Part shown: piece by piece, positions 42,870-52,294 of the stretch
Layout: every line of letters starts with the position of its first letter
Position numbering within the stretch: position 1 is the first letter of the stretch
Source of the DNA: Chara braunii
Taxonomy: Eukaryota; Streptophyta; Charophyceae; Charales; Characeae
Reading direction: 5' to 3'
DNA length: 52,294 bases
Assembly (NCBI GenBank): GCA_003427395.1
Contig: BFEA01000216.1
Coordinates: forward strand, 1 to 52,294
Made by a program: the position numbers and the translations under genes
The notes under the pieces: model-generated
Seen by the model: only the letters and a program-made list of their open reading frames with translations
Told to the model about the DNA's origin: nothing
The model's database searches: none

Positions 42870-43600
42870 GACATGGTGTTAGAACATTCAACTTAGAAAC
42901 AATGTCTAGCATGCCTTCAAAATATACACGAACGAATTGCACTACTGCTTTTCTCTTCTTTGGGCATCTGACTGAACCATTCAACTTAAAAACAATGTCT
43001 GGTCACCTTGAACTGTTTGATAGCCAAAATTTAATAATTTTCTGACATTGTTTTCAGAAGAAATGACAATATGGGCAGGGGACTGTAACATTCACTTTAG
43101 AAACAATGCTCAGCTTGTCCATATTACTTTCAATTATACTCAGTACTTTCCTTTCTTTTCTTAATGATATGGCTTAGTGTTGGACTATTCAACTTAGAAA
43201 CAATATCCAACTGTAAGTTCACATGCAAATATAAGTAAAAATACTTCCTGTTATACTCAGTTTATACTAATGTGTACGATTTTCAGGCTAAACCATTCAG
43301 CTAAAAATAAAACAAAAGACTGAACCATTCAGCTTAGAAACAGCCTATCCTCAAAACCATTCAAAGCATGAAGTTGGATTCTTCAGCGCAACTTCAGTCA
43401 GAAACCCAAAAAAACAGAAACAGACCAAGCCATTCACTTACAAACAATATTTGGTCCCAAAGATCAGTCAGGCAAACCCTCGAAAATAAACACAACTATC
43501 AAGCCATTCAGCTTAGGAACAATGTCTGGTCTTTCATAAAACAGTCAAATAAAACATAGTCCTGGGTCATTCAGCTTGGAAACAATGCCCAGTCCTTGGT
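42870..43600 (-). repeat. Stem-loop array 1 in copy B
   Basis: Units share CATTCAGCTTAGAAACAATG between arms that pair but differ: GTTGGA/TCCAAC (43179-43184/43206-43211), CTGGG/CCCAG (43562-43566/43588-43592), GACCAA/TTGGTC (43423-43428/43451-43456) and GTTAGA/TCTAGC (42878-42883/42905-42910, one G:U pair). Loops are 21-22 nt, the same as in copy A. Confidence 0.75.
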
Positions 43601-46600
43601 TGACCCCGTCAAACGCATGCAAACTGCCTTCCCCCCACCTTTCCCCAGTTCATCCCTCAAATCTGTTTTCAATCAAAATAAAAAGAAACTTTTTTCACAC
43701 ATATTCCTTCCATTCAGTCTGATTAAATCCTGAAAGAAAGCAAAATCATAGGGGAACACATACATACAACAGTCAAACTCTAGAGGGAGATAGTCAAACA
43801 AGGGTATAGTGGGTTCATATTGATAGAAGAAAATATACCTAATGGTTCCCTGCCTCCAGAAGTCCATTTCAGTTCCGACAGAGCTCCCGCAATCGGTGGG
43901 CAGACTCCCCATAGAGTCTTAATGCGATCCTACGGGTTGCAATCCCGCCTACCGTTTTCCTCTCAAAACTGGACTAGACTTAGAGTAAGAAAGGTAGAAG
44001 ATGAGGGGTTTCCGACTCTCGAGATACAAGAGAGGGACAACTCAACTGTCAGGAGAGGGCCTTGATATCTTCCATCGTCTGAGAGTCTCGCAATGGTAGC
44101 CAAACCGTGCAGCAACCTGGTCAAACTGAAGTCAATCATCAAATGCTGATTTTCTAACGACCCTCTAACTCGTGGTAATAACCCCCTTCACAAGCCTGAT
44201 CGTGCCACCAAGTCCCACTACATCGATCTCAAACGGCACCGTCACTTAACACCACTGTTCATCTCCCTCACACTATATCAGAATGTTGATGATGCATAAT
44301 CAACCCCCAGCGAAACACAGCCTACTCAGTCAACTATAATTAAACTGCAACTTGTTAATTCCCCGGTGATTCTTCAAATCTCAGCAAAGACTCCTCTCTA
44401 ACAACTCAGTCCCTGCCTTCTCATGCAGCAACAGAATGGCGATGTGGCCTCACTGGCCATGCAACAGTTAGACTATATACAGATACCGGTCGTACAACCG
44501 GCAGGTTGTGTGCCAACACTGGTTGTATCGGTCTCACTAAGCTTCACACAGCCTGCCTGCAGCTGCTTCGACCCGCACAGTGAGCTATACGTCATCCAAT
44601 GGGCAAACCTCCAACTTGTTTATTTCCCCTCACAGTGTCAAGTAAAACACCGGTTAGCCATGTGATCGTCTGACCTCTACCGTCCGCTGCCAGCAATCCC
44701 ATACATTTGTCGGGCAGGAACAACCCCGATGATGAACACGGGTTTAGCTGCGGTGAAGATGATCAGGACCATCACTGCTTAATTTGTAGGAATCTCCTTC
44801 CACTACTCACCAAGTACACAAATCGGAATGAATCTCCCGTTAAAATAAGATTAGGTACACCACCCTGTCGAACAGCTGCGTAGTCTCTACCCACCGACTT
44901 TGCAGGATGCAGATGAAACTCCTGCTTTGCGGGAAAACCCATTGTTGTAAATTGATTTTGTTGTTGCGCTCATCCCTGCATAACTGAGAAAGGATCCACT
45001 GTTGGAACCTGGTCGAGTGCATTTGCCCGAAAGTTTATGAGCGTCACTACGAACGCGACCTTCGTGACAACCACGGTGAATATTACGACCACCTGCACGA
45101 TCCGGACGATGACCATCGTGAGAGCAACAGAGATTATGTTGCCACAGTGAGTTGTGGCCGGAATCAAACTGGCTTTCCCGATGCCACAGGGTAATCCACA
45201 GACTGCCTTAGTAAAGCGAAAAAAACAAGAATCGGCCCTTCACCATCTTCTCCCGTACGCCGTTGTCTCTCTCTGCACCTCGATGCACCCCGCCACCAAA
45301 CGCAACCAGGTTTGGTAGTCAAGAAACTGAATGCATTCGCAACATACATAGACAACTAAGCTTAAGCGAGTAAACCGCCGCTCATGGATAAACAACGCAT
45401 TATCCAAATGTAAGACCCCAACCCCGCGGTTTCTCTAACACTACTCCTTCAATCAATGGAGCGAGCAAAGACTGAAAGAACCTTCTGCTACCATACGAAA
45501 AGATTCATTCGTCAAAATCTTCAATCTTCCCATAAAGCTCGCGCAGCTTCTACTTCTCGCACCCCCAGCTCTATCCGCTAATATCTTAAACTAACCTCAT
45601 GATTCAACTCGCAGTTACTAAGAACGTTTATTTAGCATCTTTACCCGCCAAATTTCGTCAGGGAAGCGGGATAGTGTTCTCTCGCTTATCTTCTTCTTCA
45701 CTCCCTCCATCCCTCCGCGCACACCTTCCTCTACTACTCTCCCTCTAAACTAACTTTCATCCTATTTTAACCATAGATTTGAGTTCGCCGATCATTAAAA
45801 CTCCTACTCTAGTTCTCTCCCTGACCGATTCCGCCGAGATTCGAGAAGCAACCTCGATTTTCCGTTCCCGCCCATTTCTTCTTCCGCCCTATCTCACGCG
45901 GCCCCTCTCTCTTCTAACTGCTCATACACTAACTTTCATACTAATTTGACCTCATTAACGGATTCGCCCTAGGCAAACGATTCGGATTAACACCTTCCCT
46001 CACTCGATTTCATTAAGAATGGAGCGAGATCTCGACTTTCATTCCCACCATACCCGCTTTTTCCATTCCCCCCCTTCCTTTGAATGAACCCGACGCGAAA
46101 ATCCACCCTGATTCATCCCCTTTTCTTGCCTTTCTTTGCCTAACACTAACGCCTACTATCTCCCTTCCTTCTCGTTCGTCTCCTTCGTTGCCTCGTTCCA
46201 CAGCCTCTACGGCCTGTTTCCTCTCTTGCCTTCACCCGGTCGCCCACTGCTAGTCTCCTCACTTCGTTCTCCAGCTACTGATGCCGCATCCGGCCGCAGC
46301 GGCCCCGCAATGCCCAACACATTCTGATCAGACTCATTGTGGGCGATATTCCGAAATCGGCCGACTACCGGACCGGTCGATTAGTCTTGCCCCCTTTTCC
46401 CTGCTCGACAGCAGTGCACCCAGTTGGTTTCGCTGCCTGCACCATTGCAGCTTCCCTTTACCCGCTTTCCTCCAACTGAGCCGACCACCTCCTCTGGTCC
46501 CTAATGGGCTTACTCCCACTTACCCCTTTCACAGCAGGTCGCGAAATCGGGGGCACTGCCCCGCCGCAGACTGTGATATGAGTCGTGGGGAAGTAGTCCT

Positions 46601-46720
46601 CCAGGCGGATCTTAGTGTTAGTACAAAACCGACACGGGGAGGGGGTTCCTTGTGGCCCGTGGCTTGCCACTGCGCAGCTGCGGCCTCTCCAGAATGTCCT
46701 AGGCCGCTCCTCACTACTGC

Positions 46721-46760
46721 TCCTAGGCATAGTTCCGTGCTCCTAGGCATAGTTCCGTGC
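46721..46760. repeat. 20-bp perfect tandem duplication
   Basis: TCCTAGGCATAGTTCCGTGC occurs twice back to back, inside the poorly conserved part of copy B. Confidence 0.95.
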
Positions 46761-46963
46761 CCTAACGGGCAAACTCACTCCCAAACCTCTCATGACAGGT
46801 TGCGGGCCACTAGGTTGTACACCCCCGTTAGGTCCTCGACACCTAAGGCCGTTCTGCCTTGCAACTAATCACCCACTGGCTTGCATACACATTGACTTCC
46901 TCGGTTCGTATTTTAAGACGGACAGGATAGAAAAAATTCGTCAACATCCCGACGCGCGGGAGC

Positions 46964-47061
46964 CTATAGGGGCGCGTGCACAAGATCCTCGACCGTCGTG
47001 ACGGCCTCCAAATCCAGCGTCGCGCCTGAGTCAAGGAGCACCGGGACAAAATAATAACAAT
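46964..47061 (-). pseudogene. Retropepsin active-site fragment in copy B
   Basis: The minus strand reads FVPVLLDSGATLDLEAVTTV and then EDLVHAPL before a stop at 46964-46966. A hydrophobic run followed by D-S-G-A is the retropepsin active-site signature; the Asp codon is at 47030-47032. About 35 codons later another frame has NVYASQWVISCKAERP. The matching site in copy A is destroyed. This is the only catalytic motif found in the A/B family. Confidence 0.6.
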
Positions 47062-48280
47062 AATAATACGTAAAAACTTTTAATCATCGAAATATGACGA
47101 ATGAGGAAAAAGAAAACGCTAGCACCGTTATGACATTGTCGATGTCAAAACCAAAGAGGGTAGCCCTGTCGGACCCTCAACCCCTCGATCCTTACGCACT
47201 ACTCTCATATCCCGTGTCGTCGCCGCTCAATCTCGATCCCTGAATCTCTCTTATGAAAGTCGTAACCAATAGAGCTAGGCCCAAGGTTGGGTCTAATTCT
47301 GGTGGACATCTAAATAAATTGGTACTGCGTAACTCGCATATCCACCGGGACGTTTTCAAAAACCACACTATTGTCGATGTTGTCCTTCACACGTACGCAC
47401 AAGTCACAAACAAACGTACCAATCAAGATGCATAATCTTTTTAATCCTAACTTAATCAAAAATAAAATCTGGTCGGCGACCACGTTAGCTTTTCAATCAT
47501 CAATAATTAAAAGATCACACGCACCTCAAGCTTGTGCGCCCACACACTCTCTACTCTATACAACCATTCAGTTTACGTAAACTACATACACCGCCGCGAC
47601 TCGCGCGATATACTTGACTTCAAACTAAACTTATTTCCTATCATCTGCAAAAACCAGGGCGGATACCCTTGTAAGGGTCTTCGCACCGACAACGAGACAT
47701 CATCCTCAGAATGTAAGCACGCTTCTTTTGAGCCATAATCACACACGGAGTACAACCTTCCCCATTCTTATGTACTATTGTACGTAATCCGCACATCCCT
47801 TCTCGATTATCCATACATCAGGGATGAAGGATAATATGAGTAGCACGCCTGAAGTTAGTGTCACAAACATGTGGAGGGAAATTGGCGTCAACACCGAGCT
47901 CATACGTAACGCTTTCGCACAGTTTTCACTTTTTTTTTTTGTGCGTACCACACGCTCACGCACACCTTTTCACAAGTCTCTCTTCACATACTATGTTCTG
48001 CGCCTGCAATGGCTAATACAATGTTACTCTGATCACACAGAGATTGTGCAAAGCGTGCGCGCACAATCCTCGGCCGCTTGTTCTGAAAAACTATGACGAC
48101 GACAACAGTCTCATGCACAAGCGAACGTGTTCTGACTATGGCTGAGTCAAAATGTGAGATAATCGCCAGTACATGACATATGCGTCAGGTAAGTAAAGTC
48201 CGTTGTGTCTCGTAAACCCGGTCTCTCTTTTGAAAGTACTTGTCCCCCTTGTCTACAACTGACTAGTGGACCTAGCCCTT

Positions 48281-48870
48281 CTACTCCCTTGAGCTGGCCT
48301 TCGGGCCATCTTCCACTGGCTCCCTTGGCCCCGCGGGTGGATGGTCTCTTCGCCACTGCTCCAATCCATGCCAGGACTGAATCGTCGCGTCACTCTCCTC
48401 ACTCTCCGCATCCGAGACTCGGTCCAGGTCTCTCTGCTCTCTTTTAGTGGTCCCAGTTGAAGTCTCTGTTTTGTGGTAGGCGATAGTGACCTCGATCCTA
48501 ACAGCAACACTGTTCCGTCTAAGCCTCCTCTCAGCCTTATTCTTGGCCTCTGTTATAGCCACCTGCAATTTTAGGTCCGCCCTCATTTCTTCCTCTTTGC
48601 CTCCTTCAATGTTAATTCACAATTTCGCTTCATCGTCGCCATCCAAGTTCAGAATAGTAGTGATCCAGGGGCCTTCCCCAAATGCTAATGCCCAGCGGGT
48701 CAAGAGCCTCCAGCAGTCGGGCTTGTAACCCTCTAACCCCCTTCGGGTCGCCATTGTCACACACCTTGGAGTAGCCTCAGCCTCGCAGTAGCCTACGTAC
48801 TCACATAGTACGCTCGGAACACTGGACAACAAAGTCCAGACAGTCTTGGTCTGAGTGCCTCACCTCCTAA
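48281..48870 (-). pseudogene. Unrecognised minus-strand coding fragment with one stop
   Basis: One frame runs from about 48870 to 48281 with a single internal stop near 48617. It begins SVPSVLCEYVGYCEAEATPR, has a Trp-rich stretch (CWRLLTRWALAFGEGPW) and NLDGDDEAKL, then a charged helical stretch (KLQVAITEAKNKAERRLRRN) and an acidic, Ser/Glu-rich end. It lies just outside copy B on the same strand, where a gag N-terminus would fall if B extended further. I recognise no family. The length of a single frame with one stop suggests a genuine former coding region. Confidence 0.4.
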
Positions 48871-48879
48871 AACTGGGCC

Positions 48880-49335
48880 CACCTCGATAGATAGGAGTAT
48901 CGTTTAATCCATTGTAATTGTTTACCAACAATCTGGGCTGTGGCATGGTGGGAACGTGGGCAGCCCTGCTTCGAGAATTCTTACATTATAAATTTTAATA
49001 GTGTAGGGATTATTTGAAAATTGAAATCACTACACGTTATGGTTTGAGATTTTTTTAATACTATTATTATTATTTTTGAACCCCACCTCGACAGATAGGA
49101 GTGATGATAAGAGCATGCACTCCTACCTGTCTTGCAGGGAGCTCCAATGTATTGGTGGGGAGCTACACCTGCTGGAAAACGGGCCCAGCATTCCCTGAAG
49201 TATATCATTGAGTTGGAACCGGGCCCAGCGCCCCTTCTAAGGATAACTGTCTCCAACGGCATGGTTTGAGATACTCTATCTACATTTGTGATTTCAATAA
49301 TGTACGGATCCGATTTGAAAATTGAAGGCACTACC
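48880..49335. repeat. Diverged direct repeat pair
   Basis: CCCACCTCGATAGATAGGAG near 48880 recurs with one change near 49082. Likewise ATTTGAAAATTGAAATCACT near 49015 recurs as a variant near 49314, and ATGGTTTGAGAT occurs at both about 49040 and 49262. The spacing differs (about 200 and 300 bp), so there are indels. It may be a non-coding mobile element, but I could not define ends. Confidence 0.55.
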
Positions 49336-49339
49336 ACAC

Positions 49340-51700
49340 CTACCACTTGCTTAACGGTTGAGACAATGGACCTTTATCCGATTGGCTTTGCATAACGTTC
49401 CGCGGGATGATAGCTTCTCCAGTTCAGCCAGATAAGACAAAAGTTGCCTGCGCTGCTGGCCTACGAAGACTGCAAGGGATTCATTGCTGATTGAGTACTA
49501 GCCAGACTGTTCACCTGTGGTAGAGGCTGAGGTCGGTTAATGAACACTTGAGTCACTGTAACTGGGCCCTGAATTATACTACTGTATAAACGTGGGAGGA
49601 GGCATGGATGGAGCGAGCAGTCAATGCTTGGCAGTCTGTCTACACCCTTCTCCATTCCCTACCCTTTATTTCTTTTTCATGCTTGCCGGTGACAACCAAC
49701 CGGACTGTTGACCCCCAGAATAGATGGGACTGTGTATTGTTAAGAAAAGACAGCATGACATACTCTCTCTGTGCCGTGCTCATATGTCAAGTGGCATCAA
49801 CAAGGGCTGTTACGTCAAGTTCATCGGAAATGTTAAGTTAAACAAGAAAGGATTGGACAGGACAATTGAAAAAAAAAAAGAAGAAAGGACAATTGGGCTC
49901 ACAATAGGACTCGGAAAACAGGAGCATCAAGCCCGAAAGGATGAGGGAGTAGTAAGAAACAATCGCGATAGAAACATTGGCAACAGGAACATGCGGTTTA
50001 GAAATCGGAAGAGGAAAGAGTGGCGACATCCATAGCAGGGGGAGCATCACTTACAGCACGGGCGATAGGACAACGTCAATAGGAGGCCATTAGGAGTATC
50101 AATACTGGGAGAGGACACTGGCAATGTATCTGTAGGCAACACTCGAAATAGAACCACTGGTGGCACTGGAAACAAGGAGGGCAACAGGTGTTAGTCCGGC
50201 AAAAATAAAAAGGTGTTGAAATCGAAAGTAGGGAATCATCATCCATTCGGAGGACCGATGATATCAGCGACATTCAGCAAAGGATTCGGCCAGCTACACC
50301 CATAAGGATATCCAAACCGCAACGGAGAGTTGCATGGGCAATAGGACTGGAGGCCTCTCTAGCCAATGGGAAAGAGTAACAGTGTTACTGAGACAGAACA
50401 GGTTACAAGCGATGACATAACACCACAAGCGACATGAGATCTTCGTATGAATTTAAACCACCAGTACCCTTGAGTTGCCCCTGCTGAGCCAGTCCGCGCC
50501 CAGTGCCCTATGCTGTGGGACGGCAGCCCAAAAATAGAGCTGCGGCTGCATTGAAAAAAAGAAAAAAAGGAAAACGAGATGAGGGGTGGTGTTGGTCGTG
50601 CTGTTGGGAGCTGAGAGAAGAGCACTCCAACGTTCAGAGAAAGATAAAAAGGGGGTAAAATTTTTAAAAATGGAAAAGAAAACAAAAACAGGCTGAGGGC
50701 TTCTCACCAGTTGCGCAAAAAGTGATGAATCTTCCACAAGAACATGGAAAGATACGTCGCTATTGTCATACTTCAGAGGGGCAAGAAAAAACGAAACAAA
50801 AGGGACGGGCTGATGCCTTGCTCCTGTGCTCACCAAGGGTACAAAATGAGAATGAATATTCCGCTGGAACACGGGATACACCGCGCATATGACCATGCTG
50901 TTCTGCTGTCAGCCACCATTGTTCCACTGTCAGCGTCTATTGTTCCGCTGTCAGCGGAGATTGAATGATACGGCCTTCAGATATCTTCAAAGTTGGAAAT
51001 GTGTTTCTGGACTTGGCGCTGTCCAGGTATGTGCACTGCGACTCTCAATTCTCTTTTTTCCCTTTTTTAGTGCTTGGCCCAGAGGAATCACATCGTCTCT
51101 TGGATGTGCCAGACCTTTTTATTTTTTCCCCCCGTCATTTTCCGTCATTTCCCAGATACGGTAATAGCATGCTGCCTGCTTGGAGGTTTTCCACATTGAA
51201 GCTCTGCCGAGCCTGTGAAGCGCCCTTCCGGCACGCTCGGAGGCGGGTTTTTGAGCCGGGAAATGTACTGGCGGTTTAACGAACACCATCCACACAACAA
51301 ATTACAGCAAGAAAAAGTAGGCACATTCCAACATTGAAACCAGGAGCGCTCAAACCAAAACCTCAGGGATAAGCGCAAGAAGTGCTGCCAGAATTTCACC
51401 GTGTCCACACGAACATCAGCACTCGGAATGCTGGATGTGAGCAGCATTAGGGAGCAGAGGGAAGAAACACCTGTCGTAGAAACATTCGGTTTGACACCTG
51501 CAAAGAGAAGGGAGGAACATTACAGCCTCAAGAGAACAGGCACAGACAAATGGCATCAACAAGGACAGTGCACGGACACAATCTGTGCAATGGCACATTC
51601 ACATTCGTGTGTGTGCAAGACAGCATACTCACAATGTGCAAGAGCACCAGCTAAAACTTGGACAGCCCCTGCTCAAGGAAGAGGGAATCTAATATTGAGA
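49340..51700. other. No recognised gene; weak Asn/Gly/Arg-rich frame
   Basis: The plus strand at about 49860-50230 reads as Asn/Gly/Arg-rich sequence (RNNRDRNIGNRNMRFRN, VSVGNTRNRTTGGTGNKEG) interrupted by stops, as if from a low-complexity coding region. A 21-bp repeat (ATTGTTCCACTGTCAGCGTC plus one base, three copies with changes) lies at about 50900-50965. Nothing else is identifiable. Confidence 0.35.
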
Positions 51701-51804
51701 TAAACCTTTAAGGGGCAAAAAAAGAACAAGCTCGCAGGCCAGGACACTCAGAGAATTGGCATCCACACTCACTGACTGCCATGGGACAGTGGCCAGTCCC
51801 CTTT

Positions 51805-52237
51805 TTAGTGTACAGAACCCGAGAGCCAATCTCCTCCTGGTACCGAATTGCCGTTCTGGAGAGAGAATCGACCATGGTTAAGATGCCCCGTTCGGTCACT
51901 GTCCCACCTAGGCATATTTCTGCCACTCGCTTGAAGCTGACCTCCAAACTCTCCCTCTGGAACACCCCTTGAGGATGCTGAGAGCCGTACATTGGCATTC
52001 TCAGTCTTCCTCTCACTATCGCGTTTGAGTCTTGACGATGCCTCACTGCTACCCTCCAACATCACTTCGTCTGAGCGTTCTCCTACTCTTGTCCTTGAAG
52101 GTGCAGAACTACCCCCAGGTGGGGGAGGAGACGGCGGCATAGCTCGTTGATTGATCGTTTTGAAGACGGCCATTGCTTGTGCAACCATACCTGCCGGATC
52201 ATTCATGTTGCTCGGCAGCAGCATAGTATTTCCCTGT
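51805..52237 (-). CDS. Possible exon of an unrecognised gene (window edge)
   Basis: On the minus strand, TGTCTTGCAACAG ends at 52238 and could be a splice acceptor. From there an open frame runs about 143 codons to 51805: GNTMLLPSNMNDPAGMVAQA, a proline stretch (PPSPPPPGGSS), then Ser/Arg/Glu-rich sequence. Between about 52046 and 51708 a second frame (FQRESLEVSFKRVAEICLGG, ILTMVDSLSRTAIRYQEEI) looks more protein-like, so a frameshift or an intron near 52000 is possible. No domain is recognised. It could equally be a transposon fragment. Confidence 0.3.
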
Positions 52238-52294
52238 TGCAAGACATAAACAGATAACAGACACACAATCCCGTTATGTAGAATGCATTCATGT

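Larger units (their letters stand above)
41465..47685 (-). mobile_element. Diverged retroelement copy B (minus orientation)
   Basis: This is the inverted partner of copy A. Read on the minus strand it opens with the conserved block at 47685-46920, keeps a retropepsin-like VPVLLDSGAT at 47061-46964, passes through poorly matched sequence (46.9-44.2 kb), and ends in the two stem-loop arrays and a terminal block with a 25-nt perfect match to A. It has no hAT-like insertions. The stretch 44200-46900 contains no recognised gene. No RT or integrase was seen, so B is either non-autonomous or very decayed. Confidence 0.7.

Noticed and set aside
46281-46868. A 195-codon plus-strand open frame
   Set aside because: It lies antisense in copy B, in GC-rich sequence with equally open frames on the other strand and no recognised motif.
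50453-50896. Hydrophobic minus-strand open frame as a membrane protein
   Set aside because: Phe-rich composition comes from A-runs on the plus strand; there is no pattern of spaced membrane segments and no context.

Overview
This is an accessory, repeat-dominated stretch of a large eukaryotic nuclear genome. A charophyte alga close to Chara braunii is the best guess: the gag phrase at 40.5-40.8 kb (CFFCKDE, then DRQGRVVE) matches my memory of Chara retroelement proteins. This is an inference, not a search result. There is no convincing intact host gene, no rRNA gene and no intact tRNA gene. Isolated Ns and a 622-base gap (30960-31581) mark it as draft assembly.

Layout. (1) 1-6 kb is AT/pyrimidine-rich and holds a run of minisatellites (26, 57, 48, 59, about 66 and 40 bp), a degenerate array of 8-9 bp stem hairpins, and a small hAT-like element. 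(2) 6-17.6 kb carries a decayed Ty3/gypsy retrotransposon on the minus strand. It reads gag, protease, RT, RNase H and integrase, with an unrecognised charged frame after integrase and, upstream of gag, a frame encoding four copies of an unrecognised roughly 200-residue module. (3) 20.5-27.6 kb (plus) and 41.5-47.7 kb (minus) are two diverged copies, tail to tail, of another element with a retropepsin relic at one end and arrays of stem-loops at the other. (4) Between them, 27.7-41 kb holds a plus-strand Ty3/gypsy element with a tRNA-Asp-type primer site, gag, pol, and then a second, different gag-like frame preceded by a good splice acceptor. (5) 47.7-52.3 kb holds two fragments of possible minus-strand coding sequence and short repeats.

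Scattered through all this are six hAT-like DNA transposons, without recognisable transposase, recognised by short terminal inverted repeats and 8-bp target duplications (two perfect, one 7/8, two 6/8, one ambiguous in a TA tract). Two lie inside the plus-strand gypsy coding sequence, where the reading frame is continuous across the target site. Four share a 75-bp internal core. Five are packed near both ends with a short GC-rich word that differs from element to element (GTACG, CGTTCGG, GCGGCC, GGCCCGG), always the same word at both ends. A sixth, unrelated in core, uses ACCC/GGGT.

The two most unusual signals are this terminal word switching and the arrays of stem-loops whose loop is conserved in size and sequence while the stem sequence changes from unit to unit with pairing kept. 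Everything coding is broken by stops and frameshifts, so the genes do not work together as a live pathway. The window is a layered record of insertions.
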